A DNA stretch of 64,000 nucleotides from Bradyrhizobium nanningense (GTDB lineage Bacteria > Pseudomonadota > Alphaproteobacteria > Rhizobiales > Xanthobacteraceae): contig NZ_LBJC01000014.1 of assembly GCF_004114535.1 (NCBI RefSeq), forward strand, positions 248,001 to 312,000, written 5' to 3'. The translations under genes were made by a program, and so were the position numbers. The notes under the pieces were generated by a model that was not told the DNA's origin, searched no databases, and was given only the letters and a program-made list of their open reading frames with translations. Of this stretch, positions 1 to 8,229 are shown in pieces (positions within the stretch are counted from its first letter, which is position 1; every line of letters starts with the position of its first letter).

Positions 1-715
1 CTGTCTCGGGCACACGCGTGGCGCTGTAGCTGCCGACGATGATGCCGGGCACCGAGCCCATCAGCAATATGCTCATTAGCGCCCAATCCACGTCGCCGAG
101 CGCCCAGTGCCCGATGCCGGCGACCAGCGTCAGCGGCACCGCATGGGCGATATCGGAGCCGACGATGGCCACCATCGGCAGGCGCGGATAGAGCAGCAGC
201 AGCACGGTGACGCCGACCGCGCCGGCGCCGACCGACGAGATCGACACCAGCACGCCGAGCACGATCCCGGTGACCACGGTCGCGATTGCGGTGGTGCGAT
301 CGTCGACACGCTCCAGCCTGCCGCGGTAGCGCTCCATGATCGACTTGCGGAAGATCAGCGACGTCGCAGTCAGCAGAAGCGCAAAACACAGCACCAGGTT
401 GATCAGGCTACGCTCGGAATCGCTTTTGAGGTCGAGTTTCCACAGCACCAGCAGCGTCAGCGCACTGGCTGGAATGCTGCCGCAGGCGAGCCGCAGCACC
501 GCCGGCCAGTGCACGCTGCGCGACCAGCCATGCATGAGGCTGCCGCCGGTCTTGGTCGCGGCGGCATAGAGCAGGTCGGTTCCGACCGCTGTGGAGGGAT
601 GAACACCGAACAGCAGGATCAAGAGCGGCGTCATCAACGAGCCGCCGCCCACGCCGGTCATCCCGACAAGCAGGCCGACGCCGAATCCAGAGGCGACATA
701 GAGCGGATCGAACAT
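1..715 (-). CDS. TauE/SafE family sulfite exporter-like permease (C-terminus beyond window)
   Basis: The reading frame is open from an ATG at 713-715 down to base 1, so the gene is cut by the window edge. The protein begins MFDPLYVASGFGVGLLVG and continues with a glycine-rich GMTGVGGGSLMTP motif, typical of the first repeat of the TauE/SafE (DUF81) family. A second SVGAGAVGVTVLLL stretch around residues 150-165 is the matching motif of the second repeat. Several hydrophobic segments support an inner-membrane protein. The family exports or imports small anions and organosulfur compounds; the substrate cannot be read from sequence. The Shine-Dalgarno sequence is weak. No operon partner is visible on this side. 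Confidence 0.88.
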   Translation of the reverse strand, partial: MFDPLYVASGFGVGLLVGMTGVGGGSLMTPLLILLFGVHPSTAVGTDLLYAAATKTGGSLMHGWSRSVHWPAVLRLACGSIPASALTLLVLWKLDLKSDSERSLINLVLCFALLLTATSLIFRKSIMERYRGRLERVDDRTTAIATVVTGIVLGVLVSISSVGAGAVGVTVLLLLYPRLPMVAIVGSDIAHAVPLTLVAGIGHWALGDVDWALMSILLMGSVPGIIVGSYSATRVPET

Positions 716-890
716 GTCAGGTGAATCTTAGGTTGATCTCGTCGGTTGGGCAATACGAAGTAGAATAAAGTTCCAACGAGAGGCAACCTCCTGGATAAAA
801 TAAGAAAAATTGTGCTACCAGGCAAGGATAAGGGGGCGTTTCGCCTCTTTCGCGAGCTTGCCGCGAAACAGCCGTCCCTCGGAGCCGCGA

Positions 891-1205
891 TCAAGCATAC
901 TGCTTTCCGGGCTCGTTCAGCCCCCCGAGCGGCCGTCGTGACGTATGGCGGACGTGGACAATATGGATGACGTCACCACTGACACGACGAAATATCCCGA
1001 ATGGATAGCGCACGACTGTTGCTACGCGGACCTGGGAACGGTGCGCGACGCGTGGCGCGGAGAAAGGTGCGCTTCGAATGCCCCCGATGACGTCGATGAA
1101 TCTTTGTCCGAGAGCTCCGGCGATCACAGGGCTAGCGTTGGTGGCATAATATGTCGCGATGCCTGCGAGATCAGCAAGCGCTTCTCGCGTTCAGACGACC
1201 TTCAT
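891..1205 (-). pseudogene. RelE/ParE-family toxin with in-frame TGA at codon 5
   Basis: Downstream of the antitoxin gene, and overlapping its stop (ATG at 1203-1205 inside GGATGA), lies a 104-codon frame that reads M-K-V-V-stop-T-R-E-A-L-A-D-L. Family members normally have Trp at the fifth position, so TGG appears to have become TGA at 1191-1193. After the stop the frame continues intact to a TGA at 891-893 and keeps ParE landmarks: an N-terminal helix, a YPFGIFRRVSGD strand and an HIVHVRHTSRRP C-terminus. The family inhibits gyrase or cleaves ribosome-bound mRNA. A shorter product could start at the internal GTG at 1125-1127 (78 residues), but it would lack the first helix. Most likely an inactivated toxin, unless the TGA is a sequencing error. 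Confidence 0.8.
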
Positions 1206-1438
1206 CCGCGCTGAAACTTCGCGAAGGCCTCCGCAACCTCGGCATCCGTAGCGACCTCGCCACGATCGATCGAGGCCAAAGCCGCGTCGATGCTCCGCAA
1301 TTCCTCTTGCGTTGCCAAGTACTCGCCGCCGAGCAGCTCGTTCTCGATTTCGCTAGCAATTGCAACCAACTCGTTCTGGGCCTCTTCAGGCCAGGTCTGA
1401 GCACGTTCCAGAAGGTTTCGCAGATCGCTTGCAGCCAT
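1202..1438 (-). CDS. antitoxin of a ParE-type toxin-antitoxin pair
   Basis: This 78-residue acidic, helical protein starts MAASDLRNLLERAQTWP and contains a segment of the form AT-x-EEL-x-x-IDAAL...GEVATDAEVAEAFAKF. That arrangement matches small alphaproteobacterial antitoxins found directly upstream of ParE/RelE toxins. It overlaps the toxin start by four bases, the usual translational coupling. The frame is intact. With the toxin interrupted, the antitoxin may be relic or may neutralise a related toxin elsewhere. No classical DNA-binding motif is obvious, so autoregulation is unclear. Confidence 0.75.
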   Translation of the reverse strand: MAASDLRNLLERAQTWPEEAQNELVAIASEIENELLGGEYLATQEELRSIDAALASIDRGEVATDAEVAEAFAKFQRG

Positions 1439-1478
1439 AACCCGACGATATCAGGTGCCACACTGCTTTCCAATTGCC

Positions 1479-2858
1479 TCAGGCCCTTCGATAACGCCCG
1501 AACGCCAGCACGTGCAGGCCAAGGCGTTGCCGTACGATCCAGAACAAGAGCACCGTCTCGAAGGTGAGGGAGATCGAAGTCGCGGCTGCGGCGCCGTGGC
1601 CACCGTAGTGCGGTACCAGCGCGATGCAGAGCACGACGTTCATCATGAACGCCAGCGCATAAGCGAGCGCGCAGATCTTCTGCTGACCGAGCATGTTGAG
1701 CAGCCGCTCGACCGGCCCGATCGCGGCGCGCACCACGAGCCCGATCGCGGCGACGAACATGATGTCGTAGCCGACCACAAATTGCGGTCCGAACAGCCAG
1801 AGCAGCGGCTTGCCGAGCGCGAGCAGCACGATGGTCGCCGCCAGCGACGGCCAGAACGTCCAGTTGATCGCATGCGCCACATAGGCCGACAGCCGTGCCT
1901 TGTCGCCGCTTGCATTGTATGCGGCGAAGCGATGCGCCGTCGTCGCCGACATCGCGTAGTGGATGAACGAAACCAGCGCCAGCGTCTTCACCACCGCAAA
2001 GTAGACGCCGACCTCGTCGGAGGGGCGGAACTGCTGCAGCACCAGCACGTCGGTGTAGGACAGCAGCAGGTAGAAGCTCTCGACCAAGAGGATCGGCAGC
2101 GAGACGGCGAGCCAGCCGCGGATGTCATACGTCCTGGGGCCGGACGGAATATGATCGGCGAGCTTGCGGTTCAGCACCACCATCTGCCCCGTCATCGCGA
2201 TCCACACGGCACCCAGGCTCGCGACCATCGCGGCGACCGCACCGAGATGATAGCCGAGCAGGAAGGCCGCGCCCGTGATGCCGATGATCAGCGCCTGGCG
2301 AATGATGAATTGCGGCATCAAGCCGAGCTGCATCCAGTCATGCGAGCGCGCGATGCCGTCCTGGGTGTTGGCGACGACGAAGGCGGGTAGCGTCATGCAG
2401 CCGATATAGAGCGGCAGCACCTCGGCGGGATCGAGCCAGGGCGACAGCAGCCTGACGATGCCGGCAAGGACCAGCGACACCAGCGTGGACACCGCGAAGG
2501 TGAGCCAGCGGCTGCCTCCGAGGAAGCCGCGCAAGAGCGCGTGGTCGCCACTGGCCCGATATTCGGGAATGATCTTTTGCGCGGAGGCCGAGATGCCGAA
2601 GTCCATCATGCTGCCGAGCAGCAGCACCCAGGTCCAGACATAGACATAGATGCCGTAGTCGGACGTGCCCATCCAGCGCGCCAGCAGCACCTGCGAGAGA
2701 TAAGCGAGCCCGGCGCTGATGACGCGGATGACGAAGATGGTGCCGGCCAGCCGCCGCGTCAGCGAGGCCTCACTCGATCCGCCCGAGAGCTTGGCCCGCA
2801 GTCGCGCGATCAGCCCGGCCGGTCCGGTCGTTGCGGGTTCTGCATCCATCACGGCCAA
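1479..2858 (-). CDS. polysaccharide/lipopolysaccharide flippase (Wzx/MATE-like)
   Basis: A protein of about 459 residues with a polar N-terminal tail of about 35 residues followed by roughly 12-14 hydrophobic segments. Early motifs (FVIRVISAGLAYLSQVLLARWMG, then SDYGIYVYVWTWVLLL) are typical of polysaccharide biosynthesis/Wzx flippases of the MOP superfamily. These move lipid-linked oligosaccharides across the inner membrane for LPS, capsule or exopolysaccharide assembly. No glycosyltransferase genes are adjacent, so the cargo is unknown. The start is ambiguous: a TTG at 2856-2858 has GAGGGA eight bases upstream, while an ATG at 2847-2849 has worse spacing. The two differ by only three residues. 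Confidence 0.85.
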   Translation of the reverse strand: MAVMDAEPATTGPAGLIARLRAKLSGGSSEASLTRRLAGTIFVIRVISAGLAYLSQVLLARWMGTSDYGIYVYVWTWVLLLGSMMDFGISASAQKIIPEYRASGDHALLRGFLGGSRWLTFAVSTLVSLVLAGIVRLLSPWLDPAEVLPLYIGCMTLPAFVVANTQDGIARSHDWMQLGLMPQFIIRQALIIGITGAAFLLGYHLGAVAAMVASLGAVWIAMTGQMVVLNRKLADHIPSGPRTYDIRGWLAVSLPILLVESFYLLLSYTDVLVLQQFRPSDEVGVYFAVVKTLALVSFIHYAMSATTAHRFAAYNASGDKARLSAYVAHAINWTFWPSLAATIVLLALGKPLLWLFGPQFVVGYDIMFVAAIGLVVRAAIGPVERLLNMLGQQKICALAYALAFMMNVVLCIALVPHYGGHGAAAATSISLTFETVLLFWIVRQRLGLHVLAFGRYRRA

Positions 2859-2955
2859 TTCGAAGATCCCTCAGGTCGCCCGGCATGCTGTGGCAGGTGA
2901 GGAATTAGCAACCATTCGTTAAGATTGGGTTGGGTGGGGCGCGGCGTCGCGCCAC

Positions 2956-3098
2956 CGCACCTGTCGGCCCTGCGGACGCGGGGACCCATAACCACAGGAA
3001 GAAGTCGCTACGCGACCTGGCAACGACGAGCCTTCGCCAAACCACTCCCTGGGCTATGGGTGGCGGATCTGCGCTTCGCTTGTCCGGGACGACAGCTG
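2956..3098. repeat. palindromic intergenic repeat, GTCCGGGACGAC family
   Basis: An imperfect inverted repeat fills the gap between the flippase and the DsbD-like gene. The left arm includes GGGGACCCATAACCACAGG. The right arm includes CCCTGGGCTATGGGT and ends TTGTCCGGGACGACAGC. The same arms recur near 4812-4969 and 21251-21414. It sits before the start of one minus-strand gene and beyond the end of another. Confidence 0.7.
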
Positions 3099-3122
3099 AA
3101 TGCGGAGCGTCGGCAGCGCAAC

Positions 3123-3962
3123 TCACTCCAAATTCGTATTGAACTCGTACGACTTCTCCGGCCCGACCAACGTGAATTTCAGCGCTGCGCCGTCGGGCTT
3201 GGCGCCCGGCGGCAGGCCGTCGAGTTCGAAGGAAAACCGCATCACCCCAGGCGGGCTGGGCTGCACCGGAGCCGGAATCGGCAGGGCCCAATCGGGCGTC
3301 GGCCCTTCCACGTACAGATTGACGCTGCTGCTTTCGGGCGCGACCACGTCGACCACCACATTCTTGGGACCGTCGCGCTTGACGTCGCGGATGGTGAGCG
3401 GATTGGGATCGCCGATATTGGCCGGCTTCGGCACGGTGTCGAGCGCGGCACGCAAATTGGCATCCTCGGTCGAGGCGACGCTGTTGAAGCCGAGCTCGGC
3501 GTGGACCTCGACCGGAATGCAGAGCTTCTCGCACACCGCGTAATTGATCTCCGCACGCAAGGTCACGGGTTTGTCCGCAGCCTTCGCGACGATGCGCAAC
3601 GGCAGCACGATCTGGTCATGATAGCCGATCGAATGGCCGCCGGCGCCATCATCGAATTTCAGCGGCGCCGGCCACATCACCGTCACCGCCTCGACATTGT
3701 CCGACTTCGAGAAGTCGAACCGCGGCGGAACGCCGGAATCGCCGGGGGTGCGCCAGTAGGTTTTCCACCCGTGCTGAAGCTGGAACGCGATACCGCCGAG
3801 CAGGACGGCGCCGCTGCGCGATCCCGCCAATAGCCGCACCGCGGAATGTCCGTCGCGCTGCCACGGCGAAGCGTCATCGGCGCGGGCTGCGATGGCCAAC
3901 GACGACGCAAGCAGGGTTGTCGCGACGCCAATCGCCGCACGCAGGGGAACTCTTGTGAGCAT
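3123..3962 (-). CDS. periplasmic DsbD-alpha-like (thiol reductase N-terminal domain) protein
   Basis: A 279-residue protein with a clear signal peptide (residues 1-28, cut near AARADDASPW). The rest resembles the N-terminal disulfide-exchange domain of DsbD/CycZ (DsbD-alpha fold, beta-rich). It contains YHDQIVLPLRI and NYAVCEKLCIPVE, giving a C-x3-C pair that probably is the redox or metal site. There is no transmembrane domain and no C-terminal thioredoxin domain, so this is a stand-alone periplasmic version of one DsbD module. A role in periplasmic thiol reduction or cytochrome maturation is inferred. It is flanked by a repeat and by the divergent yqgE, with no thiol-redox partner gene next to it. 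Confidence 0.8.
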   Translation of the reverse strand: MLTRVPLRAAIGVATTLLASSLAIAARADDASPWQRDGHSAVRLLAGSRSGAVLLGGIAFQLQHGWKTYWRTPGDSGVPPRFDFSKSDNVEAVTVMWPAPLKFDDGAGGHSIGYHDQIVLPLRIVAKAADKPVTLRAEINYAVCEKLCIPVEVHAELGFNSVASTEDANLRAALDTVPKPANIGDPNPLTIRDVKRDGPKNVVVDVVAPESSSVNLYVEGPTPDWALPIPAPVQPSPPGVMRFSFELDGLPPGAKPDGAALKFTLVGPEKSYEFNTNLE

Positions 3963-4104
3963 AGCACGTCTTTACAGGGTCAGCCCCGGGCAAACCATTG
4001 AATTGCTTGTGATGGATGCACTTGTATCGACTCTCTGCAAGCCTTGATTTGACAGCCGCCCGGCCCAACATCAGGATAGGAATTGAAACCGGAGTGCTTT
4101 ACCG

Positions 4105-4749
4105 ATGGCTCCCACAGGTAAGAGGACGGGCGAAAGCACCCGCCGCGCGGGTCCGGCGCTTCCCAATTCGGCCGGTTATCTCGACGGCCGGCTGCTGATC
4201 GCGATGCCCGTCATGGGCGATTCCCGCTTCGAGCGCTCGGTGATCTATCTCTGCGCCCATTCGGCGGAGGGCGCGATGGGCATCATCGTGAACCATCCGG
4301 CCGGCAGCATCGACTTCCCCGAGCTGTTGGAGCAGCTCGGCATCATCAAGAAGGGCGAGCACATCAAGCTGCCGGAGAATGCCGAAAGCATGAAGGTGCT
4401 GCGCGGCGGCCCGGTCGATACCGGCCGCGGCTTCGTGCTGCATTCGAGCGACTTCTACATCGAAAACGCGACGCTGCGGATCGACGACGGCGTCTGCCTC
4501 ACGGCGACCGTCGACATCCTGCGCGCCATCGCCAGCGGCTCCGGCCCCAAGCACGCCATTCTCGCGCTCGGCTACGCCGGCTGGGCGCCGGGCCAGCTCG
4601 AGACAGAGATCCAGAGCAACGGCTGGTTGCATTGCGACGCCGATGCGGATCTGATCTTCGGCGACGACGTCGACGACAAATACAACCGCGCCCTGCAGAA
4701 GATCGGCATCGATCCCGGGATGTTGTCGAACGAGGCGGGGCACGCGTAG
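4105..4749 (+). CDS. YqgE/AlgH family protein
   Basis: A 214-residue protein with the hallmark YqgE/AlgH (DUF179) sequence. After a 20-residue polar leader it has [23 protein letters not shown], then [12 protein letters not shown], a [14 protein letters not shown] block and a [12 protein letters not shown] block. No signal peptide or membrane segment is present, so it is probably cytoplasmic. The biochemical role of the family is not firmly known; AlgH was linked to alginate regulation in Pseudomonas. A GGAG about ten bases before the ATG supports this start. It is divergent from the DsbD-like gene and appears monocistronic, followed by a repeat. Confidence 0.93.
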   Translation: MAPTGKRTGESTRRAGPALPNSAGYLDGRLLIAMPVMGDSRFERSVIYLCAHSAEGAMGIIVNHPAGSIDFPELLEQLGIIKKGEHIKLPENAESMKVLRGGPVDTGRGFVLHSSDFYIENATLRIDDGVCLTATVDILRAIASGSGPKHAILALGYAGWAPGQLETEIQSNGWLHCDADADLIFGDDVDDKYNRALQKIGIDPGMLSNEAGHA

Positions 4750-4811
4750 CTGCTCGGGGACGCTTTGCCATAGTCAACCGCGACATCCTCGGCTGTCGTG
4801 CGTCACCCTCC

Positions 4812-4969
4812 GCTGTCGTCCCGGACAAGCGCGCCACAAGCGCGCGCAGATCCGGGCCCCATACTTCGAGGGAGGAGTGTGGCGCGAGCTCTCAACCACT
4901 AGCCTTTGTCAAACTCCGCCCTGTGGTCATGGGTCCCCGATCTTCGCTGCGCTCGTCCGGGACGACAGC
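4812..4969. repeat. palindromic intergenic repeat with perfect 15-bp end arms
   Basis: GCTGTCGTCCCGGAC at 4812-4826 is the exact reverse complement of GTCCGGGACGACAGC at 4955-4969. The interior carries partly complementary GGGCCCCATAC and GTCATGGGTCCCC segments. Same family as the repeats at 2956-3098 and 21251-21414. It lies between two convergent genes, yqgE and the TfdA-like dioxygenase. Confidence 0.85.
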
Positions 4970-4980
4970 GGAATATGTCG

Positions 4981-5868
4981 CTACTCCGCCGCCTGCTGCT
5001 GCACCGTGGGCTCCGTTCCCGCCACCGTGGCACGGCGCATGTCGCGGGGCTGCGACTGGTCGTAGCGGCGGACGCGGTGCATGGTCTGGCGGTTGTCCCA
5101 CATCACGAGGTCATGCAGCTTCCATTTGTGGACGTAGACGAACTCGGGCTGCGTCGCGTGCTCGTTGAGATCGCGCAGCAACAGCCGTCCCTCCGGCACG
5201 CTCATGCCGACGATCTTGCCGGCGTGCGATGACAGATACAGCGATTTGCGGCGATGCACGGAATGTGTCCGCACCAGCCGCTGCAGCACCGGCTTGAACA
5301 TCACCTTCTCCGCGTCGGTGTATTCGGTGAAGCCGAGCGATCCGCGCGAATACATCAGCGAGTGTTCACAGACGAGATCCTCGATCTCCGCCTTGGTCTC
5401 GTCGTCGAGCGCGTCATAGGCGGCGCGCATGTCGGCGAACTCGGTGTTGCCGCCCTTCGGGTTCACCACGCGCGCCGACAGCAGCGAGAACTTCGCAGGG
5501 ATCGGCCGGAACGAGCTGTCGGAGTGCCACAGGCAATTGCCGAGGTTGAACAGATTGGCGCGGCTGTCCTTCGGCAGCGGCTTGCCGTCCTTGCCGAGGT
5601 TGGAGACGTCGTTCAGGCCCGAGGTGAGGCGGTATTCGTCGGCCTTGGTGATGTTGCCGCCCCGCGCGTCCTCGCGCTGGCCGAAGTTGAGCGCAAAGGC
5701 CATCTGCTGCTCGTCGGTGATGTCCTGATCGTGGAAGACCAGCACCGCGTATCTGTCCATGGCGGCCTCGACCTCGCGCGCCTCATCCGGTGTGAGCGGC
5801 TTGCGCAGATCGAGGCCGGATACCTCGCCGACAAAATGCTTCTGAAGCTGCCGGATGGCGATCGTCAT
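4981..5868 (-). CDS. TfdA-type alpha-ketoglutarate-dependent dioxygenase
   Basis: A 295-residue Fe(II)/2-oxoglutarate dioxygenase of the TauD/TfdA family. The iron triad reads as H115 and D117 (LWHSDSSF) and H264 (MWDNRQTMH); R275 in QPRDMRR fits the 2-oxoglutarate-binding Arg. These positions are two residues offset from the published H113/D115/H262/R273 of Cupriavidus TfdA, and overall length matches. The family cleaves ether-linked aryloxyalkanoates such as 2,4-D, or related natural ethers and sulfonates. Bradyrhizobia are known to carry tfdA-alpha homologues that may act on plant-derived compounds; the substrate here is inferred. GGAGAA six bases before the ATG supports the start. No transporter or phenol hydroxylase gene is adjacent. 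Confidence 0.85.
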   Translation of the reverse strand: MTIAIRQLQKHFVGEVSGLDLRKPLTPDEAREVEAAMDRYAVLVFHDQDITDEQQMAFALNFGQREDARGGNITKADEYRLTSGLNDVSNLGKDGKPLPKDSRANLFNLGNCLWHSDSSFRPIPAKFSLLSARVVNPKGGNTEFADMRAAYDALDDETKAEIEDLVCEHSLMYSRGSLGFTEYTDAEKVMFKPVLQRLVRTHSVHRRKSLYLSSHAGKIVGMSVPEGRLLLRDLNEHATQPEFVYVHKWKLHDLVMWDNRQTMHRVRRYDQSQPRDMRRATVAGTEPTVQQQAAE

Positions 5869-5969
5869 GGCGTTTCTCCCGCGGGTCCCGAGCGGTTGGT
5901 CCCGCTCTGTCGGTCTAAAAAGCTACTCCCGCGCTCGCGGTTGTCAACGCGCGGCGCGCATGGCTGCCC

Positions 5970-6056
5970 GTAGCCGGGGTGAGCGCAGCGATACCCGGGA
6001 ACGGTGAAGCAAAGTCCCCGATGTCGCCTTGCTCATCTGGGCCACGCACCTTGTAA
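5970..6056. repeat. GTAGCCGGGGTGAGCGCAGC repeat, copy 1
   Basis: An imperfect palindrome starting GTAGCCGGGGTGAGCGCAGC and continuing through CGATACCCGGGAACGGTG. A second copy in the same orientation lies at 7673-7757. It ends four bases beyond the stop codon of the minus-strand SDR gene. The remaining intergenic sequence up to the dioxygenase start holds nothing else I recognise. Confidence 0.85.
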
Positions 6057-6060
6057 CCTC

Positions 6061-6840
6061 CTACGCGTTCCGCGCCATCAGCCCGCCGTCGACCGGAATC
6101 ACCGCGCCGGTGAGGAAGGACGCCGCCGGGAGGCACAGGCTCAGTGTCATATGCGCGACCTCCTCGGGATCGCCGTAACGCAGAAGCGCGGTGCGGCGCT
6201 TGGCGTAGATCGTCTTGTGCTCTTCCGAGATGCGATCGGTGATCGCCGTGCGGATCGGGCCCGGGCAGATGCAGTTGACGGTGATGCCCTCGCGGCCAAG
6301 CTCGACCGCCAGTGAGCGGGTGAGGCTCGCAACGCCGCCCTTTGCCGCCGAATAGGGGCTGTGCAATGCGGTGGCGCCGAGCGCCTCGGTCGAGGCGATG
6401 TTGACGATGCGCGGGCACTTCGACTTGCGCAAATGCGGCAGCGCGGCGCGGATGATGCGCGGATGCGCCGTCAGCATCACCGCGATGCCCCTGGCCCAGG
6501 CGTCCTCGTAGGTCTCGTCGTCGATCGCGACCCGCACGGAGATGCCGGCATTGTTGACGACGATGTCGATTGCGCCGAAATGCGCGGCGACCTCGCCAAC
6601 CACGCGCTTGATCTCGCCGCCGTCGGCAACGTCGAGCTTCCATGCCTTCGCCGATCCGCCGTTCGCGGCAATCTCCTCGGTCACCGCGTGCGCGCCTTGC
6701 GCGTCGAAATCGGTGACGGCGACATTCGCGCCTTCAGCGGCGAACACGCGCGCGGTCGCGCGCCCCATGCCGCTCGCCGCACCAGTGACAAGAACGGTCA
6801 GGCCCTTGACGGACCGGCTGAGCTCTTTGAACTCGGACAT
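6061..6840 (-). CDS. SDR family NAD(P)-dependent oxidoreductase
   Basis: A 259-residue classical short-chain dehydrogenase. The nucleotide-binding motif is TGAASGMGRA (residues 19-28), followed by NNAGISVRV. The catalytic region contains an IAST serine and the YSAAK Tyr-Lys pair. The C-terminus has a PVDGG motif, also usual for the family. Substrate is unknown; the closest functional guesses are 3-oxoacyl-ACP-reductase-like or polyol dehydrogenase enzymes. AAGGA six bases upstream supports the ATG. It is divergent from a second SDR gene 98 bp away, suggesting a shared regulatory region, and a repeat lies right after its stop. Confidence 0.92.
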   Translation of the reverse strand: MSEFKELSRSVKGLTVLVTGAASGMGRATARVFAAEGANVAVTDFDAQGAHAVTEEIAANGGSAKAWKLDVADGGEIKRVVGEVAAHFGAIDIVVNNAGISVRVAIDDETYEDAWARGIAVMLTAHPRIIRAALPHLRKSKCPRIVNIASTEALGATALHSPYSAAKGGVASLTRSLAVELGREGITVNCICPGPIRTAITDRISEEHKTIYAKRRTALLRYGDPEEVAHMTLSLCLPAASFLTGAVIPVDGGLMARNA

Positions 6841-6938
6841 GTTGTTTCCTTGGGAAGCTGCTTGTTCTTGTTATGATTGACAAGGCTGGCATCGATCCGC
6901 AGACAGGTCAAACAAGCAAGATAAAAGGGGAGGCCGCG

Positions 6939-7676
6939 ATGGCGAACGAGCTCGATTTCTCAGGCAAGCAGGTGCTGGTCGTCGGCGGTTCGAGCGGGAT
7001 CGGCAATGGCATCGCGCAGGCTTTTCGCACCAGAGGCGCGGAGGTCGCGGTGTGTGGCACGCGTGCTCACGCAACGGAATATTCAGCCGAACAAGGTTCC
7101 GATCTCACCGGTCTTTCCTACGTGCAGCTCGACGTCAGTAACCCCGGTGCGATCGAGGCTTTCAAACCGGCCTTTGACAGGCTCGACATCCTCGTGCTGG
7201 CGCAAGGCGCGGTGCTCTATCGCCGCGGCGAGTTCGAGATGGCCGGCTTCCGCAAGGTGGTCGAGGTCAATCTGATGAGCCTGATGGCCTGCGCGACGCG
7301 GTTTCATTCCATGTTGCGGGATGCGAAGGGCGCGCTGATCATGGTGTCCTCGACCGCGGCCTATCATTCCACCATGGGCAATCCCGCCTACAACGCCTCG
7401 AAGACCGGTGCGGTCGGATTGACGCGGACCCTGGGCGAGGCTTGGGCCGAGGACGGCATCCGCGTCAACGGCATCGCGCCGGGGCTCGTCGACACCAAGA
7501 TGACGAAGGTGACGACCGACAATCCCAAGCGGCTCGAAGGCGCGCTCGCGCGCATCCCGCTGCGGCGATTGGGCACGCCGGCCGACATGGCGGGCGCGGC
7601 GCTGTTCCTGGCCTCACCGCTGTCGTCCTACATCATCGGCCAGACGCTGGTCGTGGATGGCGGCCTTATCTTGTAG
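6939..7676 (+). CDS. SDR family oxidoreductase
   Basis: A 245-residue classical short-chain dehydrogenase. It has a VVGGSSGIGNG cofactor motif near the N-terminus, a VSSTAAYHS serine block and YNASK for the catalytic Tyr-Lys. The C-terminus ends LVVDGGLIL. I chose the ATG at 6939 because GGGGAGG lies six bases upstream; an in-frame upstream ATG at 6873 would add 22 residues without family support. Its TAG stop (7674-7676) is contributed by the adjoining repeat. It is divergent from the other SDR gene but clearly different in sequence from it. Substrate unknown. Confidence 0.93.
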   Translation: MANELDFSGKQVLVVGGSSGIGNGIAQAFRTRGAEVAVCGTRAHATEYSAEQGSDLTGLSYVQLDVSNPGAIEAFKPAFDRLDILVLAQGAVLYRRGEFEMAGFRKVVEVNLMSLMACATRFHSMLRDAKGALIMVSSTAAYHSTMGNPAYNASKTGAVGLTRTLGEAWAEDGIRVNGIAPGLVDTKMTKVTTDNPKRLEGALARIPLRRLGTPADMAGAALFLASPLSSYIIGQTLVVDGGLIL

Positions 7677-7757
7677 CCGGGGTGAGCGCAGCGATACCCG
7701 GGAACGGTGCACGCAAAGTCCCGGATGCCGCTTCGCTCATCCGGGCTACGCCCTGTA
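7673..7757. repeat. GTAGCCGGGGTGAGCGCAGC repeat, copy 2
   Basis: The first 37 bases are identical to copy 1 at 5970-6056 and have the same orientation. The arms (GTAGCCGGGGTGAGCG...CATCCGGGCTACGCC) can form a hairpin. The first bases include the stop codon of the preceding SDR gene. Confidence 0.88.
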
Positions 7758-7840
7758 ATGATCCGCCTACACTTTCATCGTGGCTTGGAACTGCGCTGCT
7801 CCTGATCGGTTACTTGGGCTGACCCCCGAGGAGGAGCATC

Positions 7841-8215
7841 ATGGACACGGATCGGATTGTTGGATCGGCCAAGGAATATGCCGGACGCGCGGAAGGCGCG
7901 ATCGGAGACATGGCAGGCGATGCCAAGACGCAGGCGTCGGGCAAGGCGCGGGAGGCTGCAGGCACGGTGCAGAATCTCTATGGTCAGGCCAAGGATGCCG
8001 TGCGTGACGCCGCGGACACCGCGACCAGCTACGCCAAGGACGCCTATGAGAACAGCGGCGATACCTTCCGCGATGGGACACAGGCGCTGTCGAAGAAGGT
8101 GCAGGACAACCCGCTCGGCGCGCTGATGGTTGCCGGCGGCATCGGCTTTGCGCTCGCGCTGCTGATGTCGCGCCCCGCACGCCGTCCGCCGCCGCGCTGG
8201 CGTTATTACAGCTGA
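7841..8215 (+). CDS. CsbD-like / YqjD-like small stress protein
   Basis: A 124-residue protein. The N-terminal half (MDTDRIVGSAKEYAGRAEGAIGD, then QASGKAREAAG) looks like CsbD family proteins, which are general-stress proteins of unknown mechanism. The C-terminal part (VQDNPLGALMVAGGIGFALALLMSR) is the hydrophobic glycine-rich tail of ElaB/YqjD (DUF883) proteins, which anchor to the inner membrane and bind ribosomes in E. coli. The combination suggests an amphipathic helical protein tethered by one C-terminal membrane segment. GGAGGAGC before the ATG is a strong ribosome binding site. Stress regulation is inferred from the family only. Confidence 0.85.
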   Translation: MDTDRIVGSAKEYAGRAEGAIGDMAGDAKTQASGKAREAAGTVQNLYGQAKDAVRDAADTATSYAKDAYENSGDTFRDGTQALSKKVQDNPLGALMVAGGIGFALALLMSRPARRPPPRWRYYS

Positions 8216-8229
8216 GGGACAAGCAGGGA

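Noticed and set aside
5970..7757. Repeats around the SDR pair as ends of a composite transposon
   Set aside because: No transposase gene, no target duplication visible, and the element is a common intergenic palindrome type.
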